From: Arthrobacter sp. TPD3018 | GTDB lineage: Bacteria; Pseudomonadota; Alphaproteobacteria; Sphingomonadales; Sphingomonadaceae | Reading direction: 5' to 3' | NCBI GenBank assembly: GCA_003075315.1 | Contig: QDFQ01000005.1 | Span: 1-64,000, forward strand | Length of the DNA: 64,000 nucleotides | Shown here: positions 36,449-46,688 of the stretch, piece after piece | Numbering within the stretch: the first letter of the stretch is position 1 | How the letters are laid out: every line of letters begins with the position of its first letter | The notes under the pieces: generated by a model | Databases searched by the model: none | The model's input: the letters and a program-made list of their open reading frames with translations, nothing else | What the model was told of the DNA's origin: nothing | Translations under genes and position numbers: made by a program

Positions 36449-36934
36449 TCAAGGAAGCGGTACGGTGCGCACAGAGTGTCCGCGCGCTTCGAGCCACGTC
36501 ACGAGACCGGCGAAGGGCATCGCGACGGTCGCGGTGTTCCGCAACGGATGCACGGCGATCCGTTCAGACCCGGCGAATGCGGCGTCGAACACCAGCGAGA
36601 CCTCGCCGGGCGTCGTATTCGCGATCGCGAGCGGCGTCACCGAACCGGGCGAGACGCCGAGCACCCGCTCCATCTCGTCCGCCTTGCCGAACGAGAATTT
36701 GCCTGCCCCGAGCAGCTCCGCAAAGGTCTTCAGGTCAGCACGCCGATCGCTCGGCAGGACGATCAGCCACAGCCGCTTGTGCTTGTCCTTCAGGAACAGA
36801 TTCTTCGTATGCGCCGCCGGCAGCGCGTCATGAATCGCGGTGCTTTGGTCGACGGTGTAGACGGGGGGATGTTCAATCGTCTCGGTGGCGATGCCGGCGC
36901 GGGCGAATTCGGCATATAATTCGTCTTCGGTCAT
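36449..36934 (-). CDS. prolyl-tRNA deacylase-like (YbaK/ProX family) protein
   Basis: 161 residues of the YbaK/ProX aminoacyl-tRNA trans-editing fold, closest in layout to PrdX/ProXp-ala (IEHPPVYTVDQST, HTKNLFLKDKHKRLWLIVLPSD, SVTPLAIANTTPGEVSLVFD). The lysine in TKNLFLKD is the catalytic-site residue of the family. It would hydrolyse Ala (or another small residue) wrongly attached to tRNA-Pro. It lies 10 bp after sdaA in the sarcosine/serine operon, an unexpected place for an editing factor; related ProXp-ST enzymes act on Ser/Thr. Confidence 0.85.
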   Translation of the reverse strand: MTEDELYAEFARAGIATETIEHPPVYTVDQSTAIHDALPAAHTKNLFLKDKHKRLWLIVLPSDRRADLKTFAELLGAGKFSFGKADEMERVLGVSPGSVTPLAIANTTPGEVSLVFDAAFAGSERIAVHPLRNTATVAMPFAGLVTWLEARGHSVRTVPLP

Positions 36935-36944
36935 GATCCACCAT

Positions 36945-38306
36945 TCAGCATTCGGGGAAATTCACGGCAAGGCCACCCTGCGACGTTTCCTTGTATTTGG
37001 CGTGCATGTCGGTGCCGGTGCGCATCATCGTTTCGATGACCTGATCGAGCGACACGATATGCTTGCCGTCGCCGCGCAGCGCGAGCGAGGCGGCGTTGAT
37101 CGCCTTGACGGCGCCGAAGGCGTTGCGTTCGATACAGGGCACCTGGACCAGCCCCGCGATCGGATCGCAGGTCATGCCCAGATGATGCTCCATCGCGATC
37201 TCGGCGGCATTCTCCACCTGCAGGTCGGTCGCGCCCATCACCGCGGCGAGCCCCGCAGCGGCCATCGCGCTCGCCGTCCCCACCTCGCCCTGGCACCCGA
37301 CCTCCGCGCCCGAGATGGAGGCGTTGAGCTTGGTCAGCACGCCGATCGCGCTGGCAGTGAGGAGCATGTCGTGCATCCCCGCACGGTCGGCGCCCGGCCA
37401 GAAATCGCGATAATAGCGCAGCACCGCCGGCACGACGCCTGCCGCGCCATTCGTGGGTGCGGTCACGACCCGGCCCCCCGCCGCATTCTCTTCGTTCACC
37501 GCGATCGCGAACAGGCTGACATGGTCCATGATGCTGTGCGGCGCCTGGCGGTTGCGGAAGCGATCGCCGTCCAGCTTCTGCCGCAGCGGGCGGGCGCGGC
37601 GCGGCACCTTCAACCGGCCGGGCAATATGCCATCGGTCTGCATCCCCCTATCGATACAGGTCATCATCACGTCGATGACGCGATCGAGATAGGCGTCGAG
37701 CTCTGCCGCCGACGTCCGCGACAATTCGTTCGCGCGCATCACCTCTGCAATGCTGAGGCCATGGCAGCGGCAGATGGCGAGCAATTCCTCGGCGCGGCGA
37801 AAGGGGAACGGCGGCGGCGCGTCCTGCTCCTCCAGCGTCGCGTCCCCGACCAGATCCTCGCGCACGATGAAGCCGCCACCGATCGAGCACCAGCGTTCGC
37901 TGACCACGACGGCACCGTCCGCATCAAAAGCGGTGAAGCGCAGCGTGTTGGGATGGACGGGCGTCTCGCTGTCACGGTCGAACATGATGTCGGTTTCGGG
38001 ATCGAAGGCGATGGCGCGACCCGCAACGATCAGGCTGCGCTCGTCGCGTGCCTGCTCCACCACGCGGTCGATCTGCTCCGGCTCGATCGCGTCCGGCAAG
38101 AAGCCCGCAAGACCCAGCACGACCGCCTTGTCGGTCGCATGACCCGCACCCGTCCAGGCGAGCGAGCCGAGCAGATCGCAGCGGATGCGGGCGAAGGCCG
38201 AACCGCGCAAGGTGCTGGCGAAATCGTGGGCGGCCCGCATCGGCCCAACGGTGTGCGACGACGACGGCCCGATGCCGATACGAAACAGGTCCCGTACGCC
38301 GAGCAT
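36945..38306 (-). CDS. sdaA: L-serine ammonia-lyase (L-serine dehydratase)
   Basis: Converts L-serine to pyruvate and ammonia, the exit of the betaine route to central metabolism. 453 residues, single-chain iron-sulfur type: beta domain with [15 protein letters not shown], alpha domain with [21 protein letters not shown] and cluster cysteines in [16 protein letters not shown] and VPCIERN. The chain ends ...VNFPEC; a C-terminal cysteine is known in Legionella L-serine dehydratase to fold into the active site and cap the [4Fe-4S] cluster. 3 bp after soxG. Confidence 0.96.
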   Translation of the reverse strand: MLGVRDLFRIGIGPSSSHTVGPMRAAHDFASTLRGSAFARIRCDLLGSLAWTGAGHATDKAVVLGLAGFLPDAIEPEQIDRVVEQARDERSLIVAGRAIAFDPETDIMFDRDSETPVHPNTLRFTAFDADGAVVVSERWCSIGGGFIVREDLVGDATLEEQDAPPPFPFRRAEELLAICRCHGLSIAEVMRANELSRTSAAELDAYLDRVIDVMMTCIDRGMQTDGILPGRLKVPRRARPLRQKLDGDRFRNRQAPHSIMDHVSLFAIAVNEENAAGGRVVTAPTNGAAGVVPAVLRYYRDFWPGADRAGMHDMLLTASAIGVLTKLNASISGAEVGCQGEVGTASAMAAAGLAAVMGATDLQVENAAEIAMEHHLGMTCDPIAGLVQVPCIERNAFGAVKAINAASLALRGDGKHIVSLDQVIETMMRTGTDMHAKYKETSQGGLAVNFPEC

Positions 38307-38309
38307 CCC

Positions 38310-38849
38310 TTACGCCTCGGCCTCGGCGATCCGCAGCAACCCTTCGACATAGCGGGCGAACGACCGCCACACCTCGATGTGGAAACGGTCGGGCGCACGG
38401 CGCCACAGGACGATCTCCGCCTTGTCGTACATCGTGCGGGTACACATGCCGACGGGGAAGGCGCGGAGCGACAGGTCCAGCGCGCAGCCGCTCGCCAACA
38501 GCGTCTCCGCGCCGACGGCGCCGTCGATCACTTCCAGCGCGACCTGGCGGTGGCTGACGTCGACGAGCGAGCACAGCGCATCGCCCAGCAGCGACTGCAA
38601 CGAGGCCACCCAATCGTCAGACGCGTCCGGCGTCAGCAGCAGCCATTCGTCCGGCCCCAGCCACAGTGCCGACAGCCCGGCAGCATCGGCGGACCGACAG
38701 GCCTCGATCGGCAACGCGACGCCCAGACGCGCCGCGACCGTGTCGATCATCGTCGCCGGGCAGCGCAAGACGGCGCGCCCGGCATGCCCCACCCGGCGGA
38801 TCGACGCGGTACCGGCGGTGAAGGGCGTGGCAGGAGACAGGTCAGACAT
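38310..38849 (-). CDS. soxG: sarcosine oxidase gamma subunit
   Basis: 179 residues; the smallest globular part of heterotetrameric sarcosine oxidase, a GcvT-like fold that helps bind folate. Recognisable strings are WLGPDEWLLL, LVDVSHRQVALEV, DLSLRAFPVGMCTRTMYDKAEI and FHIEVWRSFARYVEGLL. ATG 38849 overlaps the end of soxA by 8 bp. The longer frame is a shadow of soxA. Confidence 0.93.
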   Translation of the reverse strand: MSDLSPATPFTAGTASIRRVGHAGRAVLRCPATMIDTVAARLGVALPIEACRSADAAGLSALWLGPDEWLLLTPDASDDWVASLQSLLGDALCSLVDVSHRQVALEVIDGAVGAETLLASGCALDLSLRAFPVGMCTRTMYDKAEIVLWRRAPDRFHIEVWRSFARYVEGLLRIAEAEA

Positions 38850-41823
38850 CGATGCGGGTGCCTTCCGGATCGTAGAAGATAGGCGAGACGACTTGCACCG
38901 CGATCGGCCCTGCCGGCATCGGGACATGCAGCGTTTCGCCGAGCCGCGCGCGACCGCCGCGCACCAGCGCCAGCGCGATCGGCGCGTTCGCCGCCCCGCT
39001 GTGATAGGCCGAGGTGACATGGCCGATCGGTGTCGTGGCGGCGGACGGTGTGACGATCTGTGCGCCCTCCTCCAGCACCGTGGGGCCATCGACGGTCTTG
39101 AGGCCGACCAGCTGCTTGCGATCGGGCGCGGACATCGCCGGGCGCGCCAGCGAGCGCTTGCCGACAAAATCGGGCTTGGCCTTGCCGATCGCCCAGGAGA
39201 GGCCGACGTCGTCGGGCGTCACCGTCCCATCGGTTTCCTGGCCGACGATGATATAACCCTTTTCCGCGCGCAGGACGTGCATCGTCTCGGTGCCATAGGG
39301 AACCATGTCGAACGGCTTGCCCCGCTCCCAGATCGCCTCCCACACCATGCGGCCATAACCGCTCGGCACGTTCACCTCGAAGCCCAGCTCGCCCGTGAAG
39401 CTGACCCGCATCAGCCGCATCGGCACGCCGCAGATGCGCGCGTCGGCAATGCTCATATGCGGGAAGGCCTGGGCCGAGACATCCAGCCCCTCGATCAGCG
39501 GCGCGATCACCTCACGCGCGCGCGGACCCTGCACGGCGATGACCGACCATTGCTCGGTGGTGGAGGTCAGCCAGACGTTCAGGTCAGGCCATTCGGTCTG
39601 AAGATAATCCTCCATCATGTTCAGCACGCGCGCCGCGCCGCCCGTCGTGGTGGTGACGTGGAAGCGATCCGCCGCCAGCCGCCCGACCACGCCGTCGTCC
39701 ATCACGAAGCCGTCCTCGCGCAGCAGCACGCCGTAACGGCACTTGCCGACGCCCAGCTTGGTCCAGGCGTTGACGAAGAAGCGGTTCATGAATTCGGCCG
39801 CGTCCGGGCCGACCACTTCGATCTTGCCCAGCGTCGAGGCGTCGAAGATGCCGACGCCCTGGCGGACGGCGACGCACTCGCGGTTGACCGCCGCATGCAT
39901 GTCCTCGCCAGCGCGCGGGAAGTAGTGCGCGCGCCGCCAGTTGCCGACATCCTCGAACGCGGCGCCGTGCGCCTTCGCCCAGTCGTTGATCGCGGTGATC
40001 CGCGCCGGATCGAACAGGTCGCCGCGCGCATGGCCGGCCAGCGTGCCGAAGGTGACCGGCGTGTAGGGCGAGCGAAAGGTCGTCAGCCCGATCTCCGGGA
40101 TCGACCGCCCCGTCGCCTCCGACACGATGCCCAGCGCGTTGATGTTGGACAACTTTCCCTGGTCGGTCGCCATGCCGGTGGTCGTGTAACGTTTGACATG
40201 CTCGATCGACAGGAACCCCTCGCGCGTGGCGAGCATGATATCCTTGGCGGTCACGTCATTCTGCCAGTCGACGAACGCCTTGGCCTTCGTCAGGTCGCTC
40301 GTTGTCGGCGCGGCGCCCATATAGCCGCCTACGCCCTGGGCATGGCGGACGGACACGGCGGGCACCGATGCCGGGGCGGTCGGGGCGAAGCCTGCGGCCG
40401 ACGCCGCGTCGCGTCCGGCGTCGATCCCGTCGGCGATCGCCTCCGCCAGCGCGAAGCGGCCGCGACACGCGCCTGCCGATCGCTCCGCCTCGGCGGAGAC
40501 GGCCGGCAGATAGGCCTGGAGCTCTTGGTCCCAAGCGAGCTTTCCGCGCGACTGCGAGAAGAGGTGGACGCTGGGGGTGAAGCCGCCCGCCATCAGCACC
40601 GCATCACAGGGATAACGGCGCGTCGCACCATCGGCGGTGATAGTGATCGACGCGACGCGCAGCCCGCCGGTTGTCCCGTCGATCTTCGCATCGGTGACGA
40701 CCGGCAGGCCCGCCAGCCGTGCCGCCTCCGACACGGCGGAGCGCGGGCGGATATCCGCGACCGCCGCGACCGTGACGCCCGCCGCCGCCATTTCCTGCGC
40801 GACGCGATAGGCATTGTCATGCGCGCCGACGATGACGATCGTCCGCCCCACTGCGACGCCATATTGCTGCAGGTAGGTGCGCGCCGCATCCGCCAGCATG
40901 ATGCCGGGCCGGTCGTTGTCGGGGAATACCAGCGGGCGCTCGATCGCGCCGGTTGCGAGCACCACCTGCGCCGCGCGCACCTGCCACAGCCGCTCGCGCG
41001 GGCGGCCCTGCGCCGGCGACGCGAGGTGGTCGGTCAGCTTCTCGGTCAGGCCGATCCAATTGTGCGGATAATAGCCGAAGGCGATCGTGCGCGGCAGTAA
41101 CGCGACGTTGGGCAGCGCAGCGAGCGCCGCCAGTGCGTCGTCCAGCCAGTCGGCCGCCGGATGGCCCGCGATCTCGGTATCGACTGCCGCCAGCAACGAC
41201 CCGCCGAGCCGCGCGCGATCGTCGCACAGGATCACCCGCGCGCCGGTCTTCGCCGCCTCACGCGCCGCGACGATCCCGGCGGGGCCACCGCCGATCACCA
41301 GGACATCGCAATGGGCATAGCGCTGCGTATAATGATCGGGATCGGGATCCGATGGTGCGACGCCCAGCCCCGCCGCCTCGCGGATGCGCGGCTCGTACAG
41401 CCGGTCCCACGCCTTCTTCGGCCACATGAACGTCTTATAGTAGAAGCCCGCCGGGATGAAGCGGCTAAGCAGCTTGTCGTTGACCGCCATGCGGTCGTTT
41501 TCGAGGCTGGGGTGCCGGTTCTGGCTGACCGCGTCGAGCCCGTCATACAGCTCGACCTGCGTGGCCAGCAGATTGGGTGTGTAGCGCGCGCGGTCGCGCC
41601 GGACGCCGACCAGCGCATTGGGCTCGTCTGCGCCTGCGCCCAGAACGCCGCGCGGGCGGTGATATTTGAACGATCGGCCGACCAGGTGCACGCCGTTCGC
41701 GAGCAACGCGGAGGCGAGCGTATCCCCCTCCTGCCCCGCATAGCGCTTGCCGTCGAAGGTGAAGTGGATCGTCGTGTCGCGGATCACGGTGCCGCGCGCG
41801 ATCCGGTGATCGGCGGTCTTCAT
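38842..41823 (-). CDS. soxA: sarcosine oxidase alpha subunit
   Basis: 993 residues. N-terminal ferredoxin-like domain (FTFDGKRYAGQEGDTLASALLANGV), a pyridine-nucleotide oxidoreductase domain (CDVLVIGGGPAGIVAAREAA, later VVLATGAIERPLVFP), then GcvT and its C-terminal domain (GIFDASTLGKIEVVGPDAAEF, SFTGELGFEVNV, VLRAEKGYIIVGQETDGTVTPDD). It oxidises sarcosine to glycine with SoxBDG and hands the methyl carbon to THF. The ATG overlaps the soxD stop (ATGA). Confidence 0.97.
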   Translation of the reverse strand: MKTADHRIARGTVIRDTTIHFTFDGKRYAGQEGDTLASALLANGVHLVGRSFKYHRPRGVLGAGADEPNALVGVRRDRARYTPNLLATQVELYDGLDAVSQNRHPSLENDRMAVNDKLLSRFIPAGFYYKTFMWPKKAWDRLYEPRIREAAGLGVAPSDPDPDHYTQRYAHCDVLVIGGGPAGIVAAREAAKTGARVILCDDRARLGGSLLAAVDTEIAGHPAADWLDDALAALAALPNVALLPRTIAFGYYPHNWIGLTEKLTDHLASPAQGRPRERLWQVRAAQVVLATGAIERPLVFPDNDRPGIMLADAARTYLQQYGVAVGRTIVIVGAHDNAYRVAQEMAAAGVTVAAVADIRPRSAVSEAARLAGLPVVTDAKIDGTTGGLRVASITITADGATRRYPCDAVLMAGGFTPSVHLFSQSRGKLAWDQELQAYLPAVSAEAERSAGACRGRFALAEAIADGIDAGRDAASAAGFAPTAPASVPAVSVRHAQGVGGYMGAAPTTSDLTKAKAFVDWQNDVTAKDIMLATREGFLSIEHVKRYTTTGMATDQGKLSNINALGIVSEATGRSIPEIGLTTFRSPYTPVTFGTLAGHARGDLFDPARITAINDWAKAHGAAFEDVGNWRRAHYFPRAGEDMHAAVNRECVAVRQGVGIFDASTLGKIEVVGPDAAEFMNRFFVNAWTKLGVGKCRYGVLLREDGFVMDDGVVGRLAADRFHVTTTTGGAARVLNMMEDYLQTEWPDLNVWLTSTTEQWSVIAVQGPRAREVIAPLIEGLDVSAQAFPHMSIADARICGVPMRLMRVSFTGELGFEVNVPSGYGRMVWEAIWERGKPFDMVPYGTETMHVLRAEKGYIIVGQETDGTVTPDDVGLSWAIGKAKPDFVGKRSLARPAMSAPDRKQLVGLKTVDGPTVLEEGAQIVTPSAATTPIGHVTSAYHSGAANAPIALALVRGGRARLGETLHVPMPAGPIAVQVVSPIFYDPEGTRIDV

Positions 41824-42104
41824 GCGCAATCCACCTCCGGGGGCTGTTCGCCGACCTTGTACGTCGCCAGGAAAACGTCGCTTCGCGTGTCGCGGATGGC
41901 GTTGAAGAAGCGCCCGCAACCGTGCAGGTGCCGCCACCGCTCGGCATGCGCGCCCTTCGGGTTGGAGCGCGTATAGAGATACGTCGTCCAATCTTCGTCA
42001 TTCAGATCGGCCGGGCGCACCGGGCGGTCGATATGCGCCTCCCCGGCGTAGCTGAACTCCAGCTCGGGCCGCTGGCCGCAATAGGGACAGGTGATGAGCA
42101 GCAT
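41820..42104 (-). CDS. soxD: sarcosine oxidase delta subunit
   Basis: 94 residues. Zinc-binding pattern CPYCGQRPELEFSYAGEAH at the N-terminus with HLHGCGRFF later, then DVFLATYKVGEQPP at the C-terminus, all typical of SoxD. It lies 11 bp after soxB and overlaps soxA by 4 bp. Confidence 0.95.
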   Translation of the reverse strand: MLLITCPYCGQRPELEFSYAGEAHIDRPVRPADLNDEDWTTYLYTRSNPKGAHAERWRHLHGCGRFFNAIRDTRSDVFLATYKVGEQPPEVDCA

Positions 42105-42115
42105 CGGTGCGCCTC

Positions 42116-43369
42116 TCAGTGGGCGACGGCGGCGGCGGCCGCCTCGTCGATCATATAGCCGTCGCGGAAGCGCTCGATCGTGTAGGGCGCGTTGATGGCA
42201 TGCGGCGCGTCGTTCGCGATCGTATGCGCGAGCAAATGCGCCGCGCCGGGCGTCGCCTTGAAACCGCCGGTGCCCCAGCCGCAATTTACGTACAGGCCGG
42301 GAACGGGCGTCTTGGCGATGATCGGCGAGCGGTCCGGCGTCACGTCGACGATACCGCCCCAGCTGCGCAGCATCCGCATCCGGCGGAATTGCGGAAACAG
42401 CTCGCAAATCGCTTCCAGCGTGTGGGTCGCGATGTGCAGCCCGCCACGCTGGGTATAGCTGGTATAGGCGTCCGTTCCCGCGCCGATCACCAGCTCGCCC
42501 TTGTCCGACTGGCTCATATAGGCGTGGATGGTGTTCGACATAACGACGCAGGGGAAGATCGGCTTCACCGGCTCCGACACCAAGGCCTGGAGCGGGTAGC
42601 TTTCCAGTGGCAGGCGGACGCCCGCCATGCCCAGCACGACGCTGGTGTGCCCCGCCGCCGAGACGCCGATCCGCTTCGAGGCGATGAAGCCGCGCGTCGT
42701 CTCCACCCCCGACACCGCGCCCGATGCATCGCGGCGGATGCCCGTCACTTCGCAATTCTCGATGATGTCGACGCCCAGCGCGTCGGCGGCGCGGGCATAG
42801 CCCCAGGCGACCGCATCGTGCCGCGCCGTACCGCCGCGCCGCTGCAACGCCGCACCCAGCACCGGATAGCGCATGTTGGGTTCGATATTCAGCGGCGGAC
42901 AGAAGGCCTTGGCCTCCTCGGGCGTCAGCCATTCATTGTCGACGCCGTTGATCCGGTTGGCGTGAACGTGGCGCTTGAACACCTGCACGTCGTGGATGTT
43001 GTGCGCCAGCATCATCACGCCGCGCTGCGAGAACATGACGTTGTAGTTGAGTTCCTGGCTCAACCCTTCCCACATCTTCAGTGCATGATCGTAAAGCGCC
43101 GCGCTCTCGTCGAAAAGATAGTTGGAGCGGATGATCGTCGTGTTGCGGCCGGTATTGCCGCCACCGATCCAGCCCTTTTCCACTACCGCGACGTTGCGCA
43201 TCCCGAACTGGCTGGCGAGATAATAGGCCGCGCCCAGCCCGTGCCCGCCGCCACCGACGATGATCGCGTCATAGGAGGGCTTCGGCGCGGCATTGCGCCA
43301 TTGGGGCTTCCACCCCTTGTGGCCGCCAAGCCCCTGTCGGAACAGCGAGAATGCGGAGAAGTGCTGCAT
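42116..43369 (-). CDS. soxB: sarcosine oxidase beta subunit
   Basis: 417 residues; FAD/FMN-binding catalytic subunit. [17 protein letters not shown] is the dinucleotide-binding loop; [24 protein letters not shown] follows, and [20 protein letters not shown] is near the C-terminus. ATG 43369 overlaps the glyA stop by one base (TGATG), so it is translated in series with glyA. Confidence 0.96.
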   Translation of the reverse strand: MQHFSAFSLFRQGLGGHKGWKPQWRNAAPKPSYDAIIVGGGGHGLGAAYYLASQFGMRNVAVVEKGWIGGGNTGRNTTIIRSNYLFDESAALYDHALKMWEGLSQELNYNVMFSQRGVMMLAHNIHDVQVFKRHVHANRINGVDNEWLTPEEAKAFCPPLNIEPNMRYPVLGAALQRRGGTARHDAVAWGYARAADALGVDIIENCEVTGIRRDASGAVSGVETTRGFIASKRIGVSAAGHTSVVLGMAGVRLPLESYPLQALVSEPVKPIFPCVVMSNTIHAYMSQSDKGELVIGAGTDAYTSYTQRGGLHIATHTLEAICELFPQFRRMRMLRSWGGIVDVTPDRSPIIAKTPVPGLYVNCGWGTGGFKATPGAAHLLAHTIANDAPHAINAPYTIERFRDGYMIDEAAAAAVAH

Positions 43370-44694
43370 CAGCCGCGCGCCGTGTCGTAGATCGGAAAGC
43401 GATCGCACAGGGCGATCACGTCGGCCCGCACCGCATCGATCAACGTCTGGGGCACCTCCCCCTCCGACGCGGCGTCGAGGATGCGGTTGATGAGGCGTCC
43501 GACTTGCTGGACGGCGGCGACGTCGAACCCGCGGCTGGTCAGGGCGCCGCTCCCCAGGCGAATGCCGGATGTCACAGCGGGTTTCTCCGGATCGAACGGG
43601 ATGCCGTTCTTGTTGCAGGTGATTCCGGCCTCATCGAGGACCAGTTCGGCGCGCTTGCCGGTCAGCCCCTTGGGGCGCAGATCGACCAGGACGATATGCG
43701 TATCGGTGCCGCCCGACACGATCGAATAGCCGTTAGCGGACAGCACGGCGGCCAGCGCCTGCGCATTCTCGACCACGCGGCGCGCATAGTCCTTGAAGGA
43801 CGGGCGCAGCGCCTCGCCGAACGCCACCGCCTTGGCAGCGATGACATGTTCCAGCGGGCCGCCCTGGATGCCGGGGAAGATCGCCGAGTTGAACTTCTTC
43901 GCGAGCGCCTCGTCATTGGTCAGGATCATGCCGCCGCGGGGCCCGCGTAGCGTCTTGTGCGTCGTCGTGGTGACGACATGCGCATGGTCGAGCGGGTTGG
44001 GATGCACGCCGCCCGCGACCAGCCCCGCGAAATGCGCCATGTCGACCATCAGCAGCGCGTCGACCGAGTCCGCGATCTCGCGGAACCGCGCAAAGTCGAT
44101 CTGGCGCGGATAGGCCGATCCGCCCGCGATGATCAGCTTCGGATGATATTCGCGCGCCAGTTCGGCAACCGCGTCATAATCGATCCGCTGATCCTCCTCG
44201 CGCACGCCATAGGGGATTGCGTTCAGCCACTTGCCCGAGAAGGTCGGCGCCGCGCCGTGCGTCAGGTGCCCGCCATGCGCGAGGCTCATGCCCATCAGCG
44301 TCTCGCCGGGCTTCATCAGCGCGAACTGCACCGCCATATTGGCCTGCGCGCCCGAGTGCGGCTGGACGTTGGCGAACCTGGCGCCGAACAGCCGGCACGC
44401 ACGGTCGATCGCCAGCTGCTCGGTGACGTCGACATGCTCGCACCCTCCATAATAGCGGCGCCCCGGATAGCCCTCCGCATATTTGTTGGTCAGCACCGAG
44501 CCCTGCGCCTGCAATACGGCGGTAGAGACGATATTTTCCGACGCAATCAGCTCCAGCTTGTCGCGCTGCCGCCCGAGTTCGGCGTTGATAGCTGCATCGA
44601 CTTCGGGATCCGCCTCGCTCAACGCACCGCCGAAAAACACCCCCGCCGCATAGGCCGGATCGGCGTCACCGCTGCGCATGCTCATCTCCACCAT
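43369..44694 (-). CDS. glyA: serine hydroxymethyltransferase
   Basis: Joins glycine and methylene-THF to give serine, using both products of sarcosine oxidase. 441 residues from ATG 44694 with a GGGGGAG site: [43 protein letters not shown], and the PLP lysine in [14 protein letters not shown]. The N-terminus is about 20 residues longer than in housekeeping GlyA. First gene of glyA-soxB-soxD-soxA-soxG-sdaA-deacylase. A separate housekeeping copy is probably elsewhere. Confidence 0.95.
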   Translation of the reverse strand: MVEMSMRSGDADPAYAAGVFFGGALSEADPEVDAAINAELGRQRDKLELIASENIVSTAVLQAQGSVLTNKYAEGYPGRRYYGGCEHVDVTEQLAIDRACRLFGARFANVQPHSGAQANMAVQFALMKPGETLMGMSLAHGGHLTHGAAPTFSGKWLNAIPYGVREEDQRIDYDAVAELAREYHPKLIIAGGSAYPRQIDFARFREIADSVDALLMVDMAHFAGLVAGGVHPNPLDHAHVVTTTTHKTLRGPRGGMILTNDEALAKKFNSAIFPGIQGGPLEHVIAAKAVAFGEALRPSFKDYARRVVENAQALAAVLSANGYSIVSGGTDTHIVLVDLRPKGLTGKRAELVLDEAGITCNKNGIPFDPEKPAVTSGIRLGSGALTSRGFDVAAVQQVGRLINRILDAASEGEVPQTLIDAVRADVIALCDRFPIYDTARG

Positions 44695-44769
44695 GATGGC
44701 TCCCCCGTCATCGTCGAACGCAGGATGAGGGCTCGCCGCGCGAACCGCCGGGACAAGCGCGTCGCGGAG

Positions 44770-44845
44770 CGCGCAGATTTGCGACACCGCCATCGGCGCA
44801 GGCAAGTGACGAGGGACAGACGCAAAACGTCGGGCGCAGATCTGC
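44770..44845 (-). promoter_or_regulatory. candidate glyA control region with repeated motif
   Basis: Two direct copies of GCGCAGATYTGC start at 44771 and 44834, 63 bp (about six helical turns) apart. The copy nearer glyA extends into TGTCGCAAATCTGC on the minus strand, sharing TGTCGCAAAYCT with the site before etfB. It lies about 80-150 bp before the glyA ATG in the 325-bp gap after betA. No gene is seen in the rest of the gap (44695-45019). Confidence 0.4.
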
Positions 44846-45019
44846 ACCTGTGCCTGACGTTGCGATGCTGTGGATGACGCATGCTGCGCCGGGGCAAGCC
44901 CAGGACAGCGCCGTATCGGCGATGCCCTGCAGCGCGCGCGTCTATATTCCACCAAGGCGTGGCTCAAGCGCCGCTCATCGTCCGCACGGTGATGCGGGCG
45001 ACGGCGCGACGGACCATCA

Positions 45020-46678
45020 CTAGCGCTGTCGCGCCTGCCAGCCCTCGGCCCGGTAATATTCCGCGTTCGAGGCGGACAGCGCCGGGCGACCCAGGATGTG
45101 ATCGGCTGCCTTCTCGCCGATCATGATCGTCGGCGCGTTGAGGTTACCGGTCGTGATCGACGGCATCACCGATGAATCGACGACGCGCAGGCCCTCGATG
45201 CCATGAACCCGCAGCATCGGGTCGACCACCGCCATCGGGTTCGATGCCTCCCCCATCGCGCAGGAGCAGGACGGATGGTAGGCGCTTTCGACATGCGTGC
45301 GGACGAAGGCGTCGATCGCCGCGTCGTCGGTCACGTCCGCACCGGGCTGGATTTCGCGCCCGGCGTACGGCGCCATCGCCGGCTGCGCGAAGATCTCACG
45401 CGTCAGGCGAACGCAGGCGCGCATCTCCGTCCAATCGTCCGGATGGCTCATATAGTTGAAGCGGATCGACGGCTTGTCCGCCGGATCGGCGCTGCGCAGC
45501 CGGACATGGCCGCGGCTCTTCGATCGCATCGGCCCGACATGCGCCTGGAAGCCATGGCCGGTCGCAAGCGACGACCCGTCGTAGCTGACCGCCAGCGGCA
45601 GGAAATGATATTGGATGTCCGGATAGGCGACGCCGGCACGGCTGCGGATGAAGCCGCAGCTTTCGAAGTGATTGGTCGCGCCCAATCCGCTTTTCCCGAA
45701 CAGCCAGCGCGCACCGATCAGCGCCTTCCGCAAGGGATTCATCGCCGGATAGAGGGTGATCGGCTGCTTGGATTCGATCTGGAAATAGAATTCCAGATGG
45801 TCCTGCAAATTCTCGCCAACGCCGGGAAGATGATGGACCGGCGTAATCCCATGCGCCTGCAATTCGTCGGCCGGGCCGATCCCCGATAGCTTCAGCAACT
45901 GCGGCGAATTGATCGGACCGCCCGCCAGGATCACCTCGCGCCGGGCATGGGCGACCGTCTCCACGCCGTTGCGGCGATAGACGATCCCCGTCGCCCTTCG
46001 CCCGTCGAGCACGATGCGACTGGCCAGCGCATGGGTCACCACCGTCAGGTTCGGGCGCCGCATCGCCGGTTTGAGATAGGCACTGGCCGCGCTCCAGCGG
46101 CGTCCGCGATGGACGGTCATGTCCATCCGGCCGAAGCCTTCCTGCTGGTAGCCGTTGATGTCCGCCGTCTCGGGATAGCCGGCTTCGCGCGCGGCATCCA
46201 CGAAGGCACGGTATAGAGGATTGGCCAATCGGCCATATTGCGTGTGGAGCGGCCCGGCGTCGCCGCGCCATGCGTCCCCGCCTTCCTGCCGCGTTTCCGC
46301 GCGCCGGAAATAGGGCAGCACATGGCGATAGCCCCAGCCGGTCGCGCCTTCGCCTTCCCACCGATCGAAATCGGCGGGATTGCCGCGCACATAGACCATG
46401 CCGTTGATCGAGGAGGAGCCGCCGATCACCTTCCCGCGCGGCGTGTGCAGCCGCCGACCGTCCAGATGCGGCTCCGGCTCCGTCTCATATTGCCAATTGT
46501 ACCGCGCCATGTTCATCGGGATCGACAGCGCGCTGGGCATCTGGATGAAGACCGATCGGTCGGACCCACCCTGTTCGAGCACCAGCACGCTGTGCCGGCC
46601 GTCCTCGGTCAGCCGCGCGGCGAGCACGCAACCCGCCGATCCGGCGCCGACGATGATGTAATCGAAACTGTCGGTCAT
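45020..46678 (-). CDS. betA: choline dehydrogenase
   Basis: 552 residues, FAD-dependent GMC oxidoreductase that oxidises choline to betaine aldehyde at the membrane. [18 protein letters not shown] is the FAD loop; [19 protein letters not shown] and [16 protein letters not shown] are the two GMC signatures; the active-site His is in [12 protein letters not shown], and [17 protein letters not shown] follows. ATG 46678 with GAGGTG is preferred to a GTG three codons upstream. It starts 10 bp after the BetI-BetB fusion. Some GMC proteins in this branch use other alcohols; context favours choline. Confidence 0.93.
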   Translation of the reverse strand: MTDSFDYIIVGAGSAGCVLAARLTEDGRHSVLVLEQGGSDRSVFIQMPSALSIPMNMARYNWQYETEPEPHLDGRRLHTPRGKVIGGSSSINGMVYVRGNPADFDRWEGEGATGWGYRHVLPYFRRAETRQEGGDAWRGDAGPLHTQYGRLANPLYRAFVDAAREAGYPETADINGYQQEGFGRMDMTVHRGRRWSAASAYLKPAMRRPNLTVVTHALASRIVLDGRRATGIVYRRNGVETVAHARREVILAGGPINSPQLLKLSGIGPADELQAHGITPVHHLPGVGENLQDHLEFYFQIESKQPITLYPAMNPLRKALIGARWLFGKSGLGATNHFESCGFIRSRAGVAYPDIQYHFLPLAVSYDGSSLATGHGFQAHVGPMRSKSRGHVRLRSADPADKPSIRFNYMSHPDDWTEMRACVRLTREIFAQPAMAPYAGREIQPGADVTDDAAIDAFVRTHVESAYHPSCSCAMGEASNPMAVVDPMLRVHGIEGLRVVDSSVMPSITTGNLNAPTIMIGEKAADHILGRPALSASNAEYYRAEGWQARQR

Positions 46679-46688
46679 CCGCGGCACC

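Noticed and set aside
38377..41100. 907-residue plus-strand frame opposite soxG/soxA
   Set aside because: Antisense shadow; SoxA and SoxG motifs are on the minus strand.
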